A stretch of DNA of 30,002 bases from VBKO01 sp036393835 (GTDB taxonomy: Bacteria; Myxococcota; Myxococcia; Myxococcales; 40CM-4-68-19): assembly GCA_036393835.1 (NCBI GenBank), contig DASWGI010000255.1, forward strand, positions 1-30,002. Direction: 5' to 3'. Position 1 is the first letter of the stretch. Each line of letters opens with the position of its first letter. Shown in pieces: positions 22,909 through 29,827 of the stretch. Position numbers and translations under genes: made by a program. Below the pieces are notes generated by a model that saw nothing but the letters and a program-made list of their open reading frames with translations, had not been told where the DNA came from and searched no databases.

Positions 22909-23490
22909 ATGTCGAAGACCTTCTTCGGGATCCAGGTGGTGGTGAGGAACTTCCTGACCGATCCGCTGCGGCCCCAGCTTCACGAGATCATCGCCCGATC
23001 GGCGAGCGAGCAGTCCCTGGCCGACAAGCGCGCCTTCTGGAAGAGGGTCGCCGCGGTGCTCAACGAGGCGGTGCCCGCGTTCGAGATGGGCTACTGGGAC
23101 CTGGTCCGCGGCGACGGAGCGGACGAGGAGTTCGAATCCTGGTCCAGCGAGATCGAGGGGAGCCTGGCCACGGAGAAAGAGGAGCTCGGGACCGCCCCCG
23201 ACGAGGTGAGCCGGATTTCCGCCGAGAAGCGCTACATCATCGTCACGCTGATCTTCCTGGTCGAGGCCGGCAGCAACAGCGACCGGACCCTCGGGGAGCG
23301 CTGCGACGTGCCGAAGTCGGAGTACTGGACGCGCCTGACATTCGGGCGGCTGATCGCCAGCGTCCCGCTGCTCAATTTCGCCAACGTGGTGGCGGACGCG
23401 GTCTACCTCGCGCCGGGGAGCGAAGAGGACGGTCTTTCGATGGAGGACGTCCACGGCGGCGGTTACGAGTACCTCAAGCTCCTCCTTTGA
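22909..23490 (+). CDS. Soluble DUF1517-like protein
   Basis: A 193-residue protein without signal or membrane helix. By memory comparison it resembles the conserved core of DUF1517: RYIIVTLIFLVEAG (about 108-121) matches the family's EYivVTLlva segment, and AVYLAPGSEEDGLSMEDVHGGGYEYLKLL at the C-terminus matches its ...WtPq...DtLt.eel...YP.L.. ending. Typical DUF1517 members carry an N-terminal Gly/Ser-rich, membrane-anchored part that is missing here; an Arg/Ser/Gly-rich tail instead ends the neighbouring upstream protein. Function unknown. ATG with GAGG seven bases upstream, 46 bases after the previous stop, probably still the same transcript. The repeat element at 23578 lies behind it. Confidence 0.7.
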   Translation: MSKTFFGIQVVVRNFLTDPLRPQLHEIIARSASEQSLADKRAFWKRVAAVLNEAVPAFEMGYWDLVRGDGADEEFESWSSEIEGSLATEKEELGTAPDEVSRISAEKRYIIVTLIFLVEAGSNSDRTLGERCDVPKSEYWTRLTFGRLIASVPLLNFANVVADAVYLAPGSEEDGLSMEDVHGGGYEYLKLLL

Positions 23491-23577
23491 GTCGCCCGAA
23501 AAATTCTGGAATGACTGCGAATCGCCTCGGGTTGGGTCGCCTTTGCAGGACTGGTCGAAGCGCGTGACTACAAGATC

Positions 23578-23645
23578 AGCGCGGAGGCGCGGAGACGCGG
23601 AGATCTTTTTCTAACAAACCCTCCGCGCCTCCGCGACTCCGCGTT
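23578..23645. repeat. GCGGAG-unit inverted repeat, copy 1 (convergent intergenic)
   Basis: The left arm 23578-23605 is three GCGGAG units (cGCGGAGgCGCGGAGaCGCGGAGa), and the right arm 23619-23645 is the reverse complement with about three mismatches in 27 bases, around a short A/T-rich loop (tttttctaacaaa). It lies between the converging DUF1517-like and EamA genes and could form a very stable hairpin in either transcript. A second copy sits at 28520-28625. Roles as a bidirectional terminator, mRNA 3' stabiliser or mobile REP-like element are all possible. Elements of this GCGGAGnC type are familiar from several GC-rich phyla. Confidence 0.85.
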
Positions 23646-23670
23646 CATCTTTGAGCCCATCGCGGCTCGG

Positions 23671-24579
23671 TCATGGCGTGCCGGGTTGGGATTCGAGGCG
23701 GGCGGCGCCGAGGCCGTTCGCGATGGCGGCGGCGGTCAGGACCAGCGCGCCTCCGCCGAGCAGGTGCCAGCCGATCGGCTCACCGAGGACCACCGAGCCC
23801 AGGCAGACGGCGAGCATGGTGTCGACGAGCGGGATCGCGCCGATGGCCGCGACGGGGACCCGGGGCAGCAGCCAGAAGAGCAGCAAGTAGGGCACCGCCG
23901 TCCCGAAGACGGCGAGGTACCCGAGCGCCACGGCGGCCAGCGGCGTCCAGGTGGCGGAGCGCCCGCGCTCCAGCGTCCACGCGAGCGCGACCAGCAGGGC
24001 AGCGCCTGCGAACACCTGCCCGAAGGTGAGCACCACGGGCGGGATCGCTTCGAAGCCCCGCCGGACCAGCACGTTCGCGAGCGCGACCAGGACCGCTGCG
24101 GCCACGATGAGCGAGCCGCCCAGCGCCGCGCGGTTCCCGGCGCCGGCCCCCCGCAGCAGCGCGGGAAGCTGCAGCACGGCGACTCCGGCGATCCCCAGCG
24201 CGGCGGCGAGGAGCTTGGCGGGCGAGAGCGGCTGCGCGGGAAGGAGGGCGCGGGCCAGCAGGAGCAGCCAGATGGGGAAGGTGGCGAAGAGCACCGCTGC
24301 CAGCCCCGACGCGACCCATTGCTGCGCGGCGAACAGCAGCGCATAGGGGACGCCGATCTGGATCAACCCCACCGCCGCCACGCGCAACGATGCGCGGCCG
24401 CCGACCCGGAGCAGGCCTGCGCGCACGGCGAACGGGACGAGCACCGCCGCCGCCAGCGTCATCCGCAAGGCGGCGAAGCGCAGCGGCGGGAGATCGCGCA
24501 GCCCGAGCTTGATGAACAACCACGTCGAGCCCCAGAGCACGCAGCAGGCGATCCAAGCGAGCCGGACGCGGGCGTTCAC
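23671..24579 (-). CDS. EamA/DMT-family transporter
   Basis: A 302-residue inner-membrane protein with ten predicted helices arranged as two EamA repeats. LAWIACCVLWGSTWLFIKLGL at the N-terminus and FAALRMTLAAAVL in helix 2 are classical, and the second repeat contains GTAVPYLLLFWLLPRVPVAAIGAIPLVDTMLAV with the usual V.LGEPIGW end (SVVLGEPIGWHLLGGGALVL). Members export amino acids, nucleosides or other metabolites; the substrate is not predictable. The GTG at 24579 gives the normal family length. The frame stays open for about 2.2 kb further upstream, but that part lies opposite mutL and is false. No neighbour suggests a pathway. Confidence 0.9.
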   Translation of the reverse strand: MNARVRLAWIACCVLWGSTWLFIKLGLRDLPPLRFAALRMTLAAAVLVPFAVRAGLLRVGGRASLRVAAVGLIQIGVPYALLFAAQQWVASGLAAVLFATFPIWLLLLARALLPAQPLSPAKLLAAALGIAGVAVLQLPALLRGAGAGNRAALGGSLIVAAAVLVALANVLVRRGFEAIPPVVLTFGQVFAGAALLVALAWTLERGRSATWTPLAAVALGYLAVFGTAVPYLLLFWLLPRVPVAAIGAIPLVDTMLAVCLGSVVLGEPIGWHLLGGGALVLTAAAIANGLGAARLESQPGTP

Positions 24580-24632
24580 GACCGGGCGGTGTACAGGCGC
24601 GCCCCGCGCCGGGCAAGGGAGACCCGCGTGTC

Positions 24633-24653
24633 GGCTCGCGCTTCGCGCGAGCC
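24633..24653. other. Perfect 9-bp hairpin between the EamA and mutL genes
   Basis: GGCTCGCGC, loop TTC, GCGCGAGCC. In RNA it could close on a CUUCG-type loop. It lies in the 156-base divergent gap, 54 bases inside the 5' side of the EamA gene, so on the minus strand it would fall in that gene's leader. There is no T-run, and neither gene ends here, so a terminator role is unlikely. It may simply reflect local GC-rich symmetry. Confidence 0.4.
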
Positions 24654-24698
24654 CCGACTCTTCCCCGGGCGATTCGCGGGCCCCGGAAGCGTCCATCG

Positions 24699-24728
24699 TT
24701 GACCGCGCCCGCCCGATCCGGGTACTGC
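24699..24728 (+). promoter_or_regulatory. Candidate leaderless promoter for mutL
   Basis: TTGACC (24699-24704), 18 bases, TACTGC (24723-24728), then 7 bases to the GTG at 24736. No Shine-Dalgarno sequence precedes the start. Boxes, spacer and distance to the start codon are the same as before the CBS-domain gene (3964-4003), differing in one base of the -10 box. Confidence 0.4.
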
Positions 24729-24735
24729 CGCTTTC

Positions 24736-26640
24736 GTGGCGCCGCGCATCCACGTCCTCGCCGAGACGCTCGCCAACCAGATCGCCGCCGGGGAGGTGGT
24801 CGAGCGGCCCGCCGCGGCGGTCAAGGAGTTGGTCGAGAACGCGCTCGACGCGGGCGCCGGCCGCGTCGAGGTCGACCTGCAGGACGGCGGCTGCCGCCTG
24901 GTGCGCGTGCGCGACGACGGCTCGGGGATGGGACGCGAGGACGCGCGGCTCAGCCTGCAGCGCCACGCGACCAGCAAGCTGCGCAGCAAGGACGAGCTCT
25001 TCGCCATCGCCACCTACGGCTTCCGCGGCGAGGCTTTGCCTTCGATCGCAGCGGTCTCGCGCTTCACCCTCCTCACCTGCGAGGCAGGGGCGGCCGCGGG
25101 CACGCGCATCGAGGTCGAAGGCGGGCGGGTGCTCTCCGTCGAAGACGCCGGGTCCCCGCCGGGCACCACGGTCGAGGCCCGCGACCTGTTCTGGAACGTC
25201 CCCGCCCGCCGCAAGTTCTTGAAGCGCGCCGCCACCGAGCAGGCGCACGCGGTGGAGGCGGTGCTGCGGCTCGCGCTGCCCCGCCCCGAGGTGGAGTTCA
25301 CGGTCCGCGAGAGCGGGCGCATCCTCCTCCGCCTGCCGCCCGGCGACGCTGCCGCCGTGCAGGAGCAGCGGGCGGAGGAAGCCTTGGGCCGCGAGGTGCG
25401 CGGCCGCCTGCTGCCCATCTCCGCCCAGGTGCGAGGCGTCCGCGCGCGCGGGCTGGCGGCCTCTCCCGCCATCGAGCGCTCCAACGCCTCCGCGGTATGG
25501 CTCTTCGTCAACGGGCGGGCGGTGCGCGACCGCCAGCTCACTCACGCGGTGCTGCGCGCGTACGGCGAGGTGATGCCCCACGGCCGGTACCCGGCCGCGC
25601 TCGTCTTCCTCGAGGTTCCCGCGCGCGACGTGGACGTGAACGTCCACCCGGCCAAGGCGGAGGTCCGGCTCGCCGACGCGCGCGCCGCCCACGAGGCCAT
25701 CACCGCGGCGCTCCGGTCCGTGCTCGCGTCCGGGGCGTGGCTTCCGCTCGACGGGACCGGCCAGGTTGCCCCCGCGCGCTCGTACTCGCTCTCCCCCTCT
25801 GACGACCGCTCGCCGCGGGTCGCGGAGGCGCTCCAGCGCTACGGGGAGCGCGCGCCGTACGAGAAGCCCGGCTGGCACCGCGACCCGCGTTTCGCCGCCG
25901 GCGCCGTCCGGCCGATGTCGGACCCTCCCTCTACCGTGCGAAGCGGTGGAGAAGGCGCCGGCGCCGCCGCCCCGTCCGGCGGGCAGGCCGCCCTGATCGC
26001 GCCGCAGCCGTACTTCGCCGGGCTTCGCTACCTGGGCCAGTTGCACCGCACCTACCTCGTCTGCGAAGGTCCGCGCGGGCTGGTGCTCATCGACCAGCAC
26101 GCCGCCCACGAGCGGATGAACTACCAGCGCCTGCGGCGCGCGGCGGCCGAGCGGCGCGCGCACGTCCAGCCGCTGCTCGTCCCCGTCCTGCTCCGCCTCT
26201 CGCCGGCCGCGGCGGCGCGCATCGCCGAAGGCGCGGCCGACCTGGCCGCCATCGGCGTCGAGGTCGAGCCGTTCGGCGGAGGGTCCGCGGCGGTGAAGGC
26301 GCTGCCGGCGCCGCTCTCCAGCCTCCAGGAATCCGCGCTCGCGGCGCTCCTCACCGACCTGGCCGAGGAGCTGTCCACCTCGGGCCGCGGCGAGTCGCTC
26401 GAGCGCCGCCGCGACGCGCTCCTCGCGCGGGCCGCCTGCCACGCCAGCGTCCGCGCTCACGATGCGCTGAGCGAGGGCGAGGCGCGCGCGCTGCTCGGCG
26501 CGCTCGACGCGACCGACTACGGCGCCCGCTGCGCCCACGGCCGGCCGGTGGTGGCGGAGTGGCCTGTGGCGGAGATCGAGAAGCGCTTCGGGCGCGACTA
26601 CGAGTCGCACGCCCGCGCGGCGCCCCCGGATACGCTCTGA
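24736..26640 (+). CDS. mutL: DNA mismatch repair protein MutL
   Basis: A 634-residue repair ATPase that couples MutS mismatch recognition to strand incision. The N-terminal GHKL ATPase motifs are all present: ELVENALDAGA (31-41), DDGSGM (60-65), RHATSKL (76-82), YGFRGEAL (94-101), plus the transducer NVHPAKAEVR (302-311). A proline/arginine-rich linker (about 335-425) leads to the C-terminal domain, with the endonuclease-type motif DQHAAHERMNYQ (453-464), ACHASVRA and CAHGRP. The usual last glutamate of DQHA(x)2E(x)4E is Gln464. The presence of the other endonuclease motifs places it with nicking MutLs rather than the MutH-dependent E. coli type. GTG start gives the conserved IHVLAETLANQIAAGEVV beginning. 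Confidence 0.96.
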   Translation: MAPRIHVLAETLANQIAAGEVVERPAAAVKELVENALDAGAGRVEVDLQDGGCRLVRVRDDGSGMGREDARLSLQRHATSKLRSKDELFAIATYGFRGEALPSIAAVSRFTLLTCEAGAAAGTRIEVEGGRVLSVEDAGSPPGTTVEARDLFWNVPARRKFLKRAATEQAHAVEAVLRLALPRPEVEFTVRESGRILLRLPPGDAAAVQEQRAEEALGREVRGRLLPISAQVRGVRARGLAASPAIERSNASAVWLFVNGRAVRDRQLTHAVLRAYGEVMPHGRYPAALVFLEVPARDVDVNVHPAKAEVRLADARAAHEAITAALRSVLASGAWLPLDGTGQVAPARSYSLSPSDDRSPRVAEALQRYGERAPYEKPGWHRDPRFAAGAVRPMSDPPSTVRSGGEGAGAAAPSGGQAALIAPQPYFAGLRYLGQLHRTYLVCEGPRGLVLIDQHAAHERMNYQRLRRAAAERRAHVQPLLVPVLLRLSPAAAARIAEGAADLAAIGVEVEPFGGGSAAVKALPAPLSSLQESALAALLTDLAEELSTSGRGESLERRRDALLARAACHASVRAHDALSEGEARALLGALDATDYGARCAHGRPVVAEWPVAEIEKRFGRDYESHARAAPPDTL

Positions 26641-26668
26641 CCCGTCGCGCCGAACGCATTCCATGGCC

Positions 26669-26708
26669 GCTGCGGTGTGAAAAGAGCAGCGCCGCCGAAT
26701 GCGGCGGC
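26669..26708 (+). ncRNA. Two-hairpin motif, copy 1 (upstream of the cysteine dioxygenase gene)
   Basis: CGCTGC (26669-26674) pairs with GCAGCG (26686-26691) around a loop containing TGTGAAAAG; immediately after, CCGCCG (26692-26697) pairs with CGGCGG (26702-26707) around AATG. The 23 bases at 26676-26698 recur with one difference at 29111-29133, where the two-stem arrangement is kept and the motif again precedes a plus-strand gene. It lies in the 205-base gap between mutL and the dioxygenase, 138 bases ahead of the ATG. It could be a cis-regulatory RNA, a processed small RNA or a REP-like element. No known riboswitch consensus was recognised. Confidence 0.45.
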
Positions 26709-26845
26709 GACTGGGACGCCCGGCGGCTTGGCGGCCGGCCGCGCGCTGCGCACTTTCTCCCACCGTGGGGAACGCCGGCGCGGCGCGGAAGCACCCGCGG
26801 CGGGCCGAAGCGCGTTATAGAACCCGGAACGCCCAAGGAGCGAGG

Positions 26846-27418
26846 ATGTACGTCGCCGTCGAGGGGATCGTCGAGACGTTGCGCGGGGTGCCGCCGCCCC
26901 GTTTCCAGCCGGGGCACATCTGCGCGCTGCTCCACGACCTGACCATCCGCCCCGAGACGCTGCAGCCCTTCCTCCATTTCGCTCCGCGCCGGTACACGCG
27001 GAACCTCATCTACCGCGACGACCTCTTCGAGTTGCTCGCGCTGTGCTGGGACCCGCGCACCGAGAGTCCCATCCACAACCACTCCAACCAGCTCTGCTGG
27101 CTCGCCATCCAGCAGGGCGCGCTGCGCCTGGAGAATTTCCACTCGCTCGACGGCCCCGGGCCGGGCGACCGCATCCGGCTGGTGCCCAGCGGCGGCATCG
27201 ACCATGCGCCGGTGGGCTGCGTCGACCTGCAGCAGGGGGAGGACGCCATCCACCGCGTCTCCAACCCGTCCGACGAGCGCGCGGTCAGCCTGCACGTCTA
27301 CTCGCGCCCGTACGATCTGTGCCTGGCCTACGATCTGGAGGCGCAGACCTCGCGCGAGATGCGCCTCATCTACCATTCCGCCGGCGGGCGTATCTTCCAG
27401 CCGGAGCGGCGCCAGTGA
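26846..27418 (+). CDS. Cysteine dioxygenase, type I
   Basis: A 190-residue cupin that oxidises cysteine to cysteine sulfinate with a mononuclear Fe(II). The iron ligands are His77 and His79 in PIHNHSNQLC and His136 in AIHRVSN; the substrate-carboxylate arginine is Arg52 in RRYTRNL; and Tyr152 lies in SLHVYSRPYD. Cys84 is placed exactly where mammalian enzymes carry the cysteine of the Cys-Tyr thioether cofactor; most bacterial homologues have glycine there. Overall spacing follows the mammalian enzyme closely. ATG with AAGGAG at 26835-26840. A -10-like TTATAG (26815-26820) lies upstream, with no clear -35 box. Its stop overlaps the next GTG. Confidence 0.95.
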   Translation: MYVAVEGIVETLRGVPPPRFQPGHICALLHDLTIRPETLQPFLHFAPRRYTRNLIYRDDLFELLALCWDPRTESPIHNHSNQLCWLAIQQGALRLENFHSLDGPGPGDRIRLVPSGGIDHAPVGCVDLQQGEDAIHRVSNPSDERAVSLHVYSRPYDLCLAYDLEAQTSREMRLIYHSAGGRIFQPERRQ

Positions 27419-28506
27419 AGCGGCTCGCTCTCTGCGCCGCGCTGCTCGCCGCGTGCGCCACCGGCGGCGCGCGCAAGCAGGCCGCGGGCAGCAGCCCCGA
27501 GGGCACCGTCGAGGTCGACGACGTGCTCCACGGAGTGAAGTACACCCTGCCGCCCGCCCCGGAGGGCTGGCAGGTCGCGCACGAGGGCGCGGCGCACGTC
27601 TCGGGATCCGGCGTGCAGGTCGAGGTCGGCTCGTTCCCGCTGGCGGGCGCGGCGCAGCCGGCGAGCTGCCGGGACGCGGCGCAGAAGCGGCTCGCGACCC
27701 TCCAGCAGCGGACCGACGAGGCCGAACGGAAGCGCGCGCCGGACCTTCCCGCGCAGGCCGATGCGCCGCGGGACCAGTCGACCGGCGATTCGCCCACCGC
27801 GACCTGGAGCTTCACGCGCGGACCCTCGGCGGCGGCCGTCCGCAGCCGGTGGGGCTTCTTCGCGCGCGGAGCCGACTGCCTGATGTTGCAGGTCAGCGGC
27901 CCCCGCGGCGACGGGTTCGCCGACCGCGTGTTCGACTCCGCCGCGCGCACCTTCAAGGTGCTCTCGCTGGCGCCCGAGCAGCAGCGCGAGGTGGACCTGC
28001 TCGCCGGGATGGGCTTCCTGGAGAGGCGCGAGCCCGCCGCGGCGCTGGATCGGTTCGAGGCGCTCGCGCGCCGCGAGCCAGGGTTCGCGAAGGCGCATTT
28101 CGGGGCGCTGATGGCCGCCTTCGAGCTCGGCCCGCAGGCCTACGCGCGCGGGCTGCCGCACGGGAGGGCCTCCCTGAAGGGCGACCGCGACCTCACTCCC
28201 GAGCAGCGCCAGCTCGCGTTGCGCGCCGTCGGCGTGATGCAGTTGGCCGAGAACGAGGTGAAGGACGCCTCGGAGACGCTGGCGGAGCTGGTGGTCCGCG
28301 CGCCGGACCTGGCCGAGGCCCAGTACAACTACGCGTGCGCCCTGGCCCGCCTGGGCGAGCGCAGGCAGGCATTGGACCACCTCCGCCTCGCCATCCAGCT
28401 CGACGGCGACCTCGCCACCCACGCCCGCGTCGACACGGACCTCGAATCCCTCCGCGCCACCCCCGAATTCCAGGACCTGACCCGCCCGCCCCAGAGCGCG
28501 CGGTAA
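27415..28506 (+). CDS. TPR-containing lipoprotein, unknown function
   Basis: A 363-residue protein with a lipoprotein signal (MKRLALCAALLAAC, lipobox LAAC, Cys14), so it is probably anchored in the outer or inner membrane facing the periplasm. Residues about 30-185 form a beta-rich domain (VDDVLHGVKYTLPPAPEGWQV) reminiscent of domains annotated only as hypothetical. The C-terminal half (about 186-345) has tetratricopeptide-like helical pairs (MGFLERREPAAALDRFEALARREPGFAKAHF; DLAEAQYNYACALARLGERRQALDHLRLAIQLD), suggesting protein-protein contacts. The GTG start overlaps the dioxygenase stop (GTGA), implying co-expression, though no functional link is evident. The gene ends 14 bases before the second GCGGAG repeat. 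Confidence 0.85.
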   Translation: MKRLALCAALLAACATGGARKQAAGSSPEGTVEVDDVLHGVKYTLPPAPEGWQVAHEGAAHVSGSGVQVEVGSFPLAGAAQPASCRDAAQKRLATLQQRTDEAERKRAPDLPAQADAPRDQSTGDSPTATWSFTRGPSAAAVRSRWGFFARGADCLMLQVSGPRGDGFADRVFDSAARTFKVLSLAPEQQREVDLLAGMGFLERREPAAALDRFEALARREPGFAKAHFGALMAAFELGPQAYARGLPHGRASLKGDRDLTPEQRQLALRAVGVMQLAENEVKDASETLAELVVRAPDLAEAQYNYACALARLGERRQALDHLRLAIQLDGDLATHARVDTDLESLRATPEFQDLTRPPQSAR

Positions 28507-28519
28507 GGGCAAAAAGCCG

Positions 28520-28625
28520 AACGCGGAGGCGCGGAGGCGCGGAGGGATCGATCGGATCTCCAGATCGACCGCGGGCGGCGATCCGCTTCCAGCAAAGATC
28601 TCCGCGTCTCAGCGCCTCCGCGTTG
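28520..28625. repeat. GCGGAG-unit inverted repeat, copy 2 (convergent intergenic)
   Basis: The left arm 28520-28545 is aCGCGGAGgCGCGGAGgCGCGGAGg and the right arm 28599-28625 is its near reverse complement (tcTCCGCGtCTcaGCGCcTCCGCGtt). The loop is about 50 bases, longer than in copy 1, and contains a small internal palindrome (GATCTCCAGATC). As in copy 1, it fills the gap between two converging genes. Arms are more alike between copies than the loops, pointing to selection or gene conversion on the stem. Confidence 0.8.
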
Positions 28626-28630
28626 ATCCC

Positions 28631-29080
28631 CTAGTCCCCTTCCTTGGCGGCGCGGGCGATGGCGGCGCCGATGGTGTCGGCGGCGTCCAGCTTTTCCGCG
28701 GCTTCCTCGAGGGCGGCGCGGGTGGACTCGGCGGACGGTTCGGCGTGGCGCAGGGCCTCGGCGTGCGCGAAGAGCAGATCCAGATCGAGGTCCAGCTCCG
28801 TCGCGCGGCGGACCAGCCCGGCCGCGTCCTCCGCCTGCCGCCGCTCGGCTTCCTCCACCGCGCGCTCGAAGTCGAGGTCGAACTCCACCTCCAGCGCCTC
28901 CGGGTCGACTCCCGGCCAGCGGTTCGCGCACTCGAGACGAGCCACCTCCGGCGTCATCTCGATCGGATCGCCCACGTAGGCCCAGTGGTCGTCGGTGGGG
29001 AACGGTGACCCCTCCACGACCAGCACGAGCCGCTCGGCCATCGGCTCGAAGTAGAAACCCGTCTCCGGCGCGCGCGCCAT
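28631..29080 (-). CDS. Acidic hypothetical protein
   Basis: A 149-residue soluble protein with no family I recognise. The first third (FYFEPMAERLVLVVEGSPFPTDDHWAYVGDPIEMTPEVARLECANRWPGVD) looks like a compact alpha/beta fold. The rest is strongly acidic, alanine-rich helix (DLDFERAVEEAERRQAEDAAGLVRRATELDLDLDLLFAHAEAL) likely to form coiled-coil or helical bundles. The ATG at 29080 has only a weak GGCGAG upstream; TACGTT (29094-29089) eight bases ahead could be a -10 box giving a very short or absent leader, with TTTTCA 18 bases further out overlapping the two-hairpin motif. It stands alone between two plus-strand genes and converges on the TPR gene across the repeat. Confidence 0.65.
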   Translation of the reverse strand: MARAPETGFYFEPMAERLVLVVEGSPFPTDDHWAYVGDPIEMTPEVARLECANRWPGVDPEALEVEFDLDFERAVEEAERRQAEDAAGLVRRATELDLDLDLLFAHAEALRHAEPSAESTRAALEEAAEKLDAADTIGAAIARAAKEGD

Positions 29081-29106
29081 CTCGCCAAAACGTATCCCAT
29101 CACTCC

Positions 29107-29140
29107 GCGCTGTGAAAAGCGCAGCGCCGCCGACTGGGCG
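29107..29140 (+). ncRNA. Two-hairpin motif, copy 2 (upstream of the beta-barrel gene)
   Basis: CGCTG (29108-29112) pairs with CAGCG (29122-29126), enclosing TGAAAAG; then CCGCC (29127-29131) pairs with GGCGG, around GACTG. The sequence TGTGAAAAGCGCAGCGCCGCCGA (29111-29133, two blocks shown joined) matches copy 1 at 26676-26698 except one base. It lies in the divergent gap between the acidic hypothetical gene and the beta-barrel gene, 70 bases ahead of the latter's ATG. No gene ends here, so this copy cannot be a simple terminator. Confidence 0.45.
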
Positions 29141-29209
29141 GCGGGCGGGAAATTCCGCGCGCGTGGCCCAGCCGGTATGTTACCCGCGCCCCGCCCTCCG
29201 GAGGAAGCG

Positions 29210-29827
29210 ATGCGCCTGCGCACTGCCGCCTGCGTCCTGCTCGCCGCCGCGCCCGCCCTGGCCGGCGTGCCTGGGAGGGGCGACGGCACCATCACGCTCC
29301 TGGGAGGAGTGCGCGCCATCCCCGGCGGCGAGTACCAGTCCGAAACCGGAGCCAAGCACGCCCTGTGGCACCCCGGGTTCCTGGTCGGCCTGGGCTTCCA
29401 GCCCGACGACGAGCTGCACGGAGGCATCCAGCTCGGCTACGGCCTCGATCAGTACGGCGAGGGCGCCGGCGCGCTCAAGATCCGGAGCTTCCAGATCCTG
29501 CTCGAACTCGACACGGCACTCACCCAGGGCAACTGGTACACCCTCTACGCGGGCGGCGGGCTCGGCTACTCGCTGAACACCATCTCGCGCGCCGCCGGCG
29601 ACCTGGAGGCCAATTCGGCGGTGGGCTTCGTGGCGGTGGGCTTCCGCTTCCGCATCTCCGACCACGTCGGTGGCGTGATCGAGGACCGCTACAGCATCTC
29701 GTCCGCGGCCGCCGACCCCAGCGCGACGAACACGGTCAACATGGGCGGCAACCTGCTCACCGCCGGGATCATCTTCCACTTCTTCTCTCCCGAGGACAAA
29801 GGACACCCGACCGCCCCGGGAGGGTGA
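29210..29827 (+). CDS. Small outer-membrane beta-barrel protein
   Basis: A 205-residue protein with a clear signal peptide (MRLRTAACVLLAAAPALA, cleavage after ALA). The mature part consists of alternating beta strands with aromatic girdles and glycine turns (GTITLLGGVRAIPGG, GFLVGLGFQPDDELHGGIQLGYGLDQYG, WYTLYAGGGLGYSLNT, VGFVAVGFRFRISDHVGGVIEDRYS, LLTAGIIFHFF), consistent with an eight-stranded OmpA/OmpW-like barrel. The last strand is followed by a short polar tail (SPEDKGHPTAPGG), unusual for a barrel ending. ATG with GGAGGAAG upstream; a possible promoter is TTCCGC (29153-29158), 17 bases, TATGTT (29176-29181). Function unknown. Confidence 0.8.
   Translation: MRLRTAACVLLAAAPALAGVPGRGDGTITLLGGVRAIPGGEYQSETGAKHALWHPGFLVGLGFQPDDELHGGIQLGYGLDQYGEGAGALKIRSFQILLELDTALTQGNWYTLYAGGGLGYSLNTISRAAGDLEANSAVGFVAVGFRFRISDHVGGVIEDRYSISSAAADPSATNTVNMGGNLLTAGIIFHFFSPEDKGHPTAPGG

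Noticed and set aside
24580..26763. Minus-strand frame extending the EamA gene across all of mutL
   Set aside because: MutL is unmistakable on the plus strand; the antisense frame is an artefact of high GC and gives no recognisable protein.
26640..26845. Cobalamin or other known riboswitch before the cysteine dioxygenase gene
   Set aside because: I looked for B12-box, SAM and GEMM consensus blocks and found none; only the two-hairpin motif remains.
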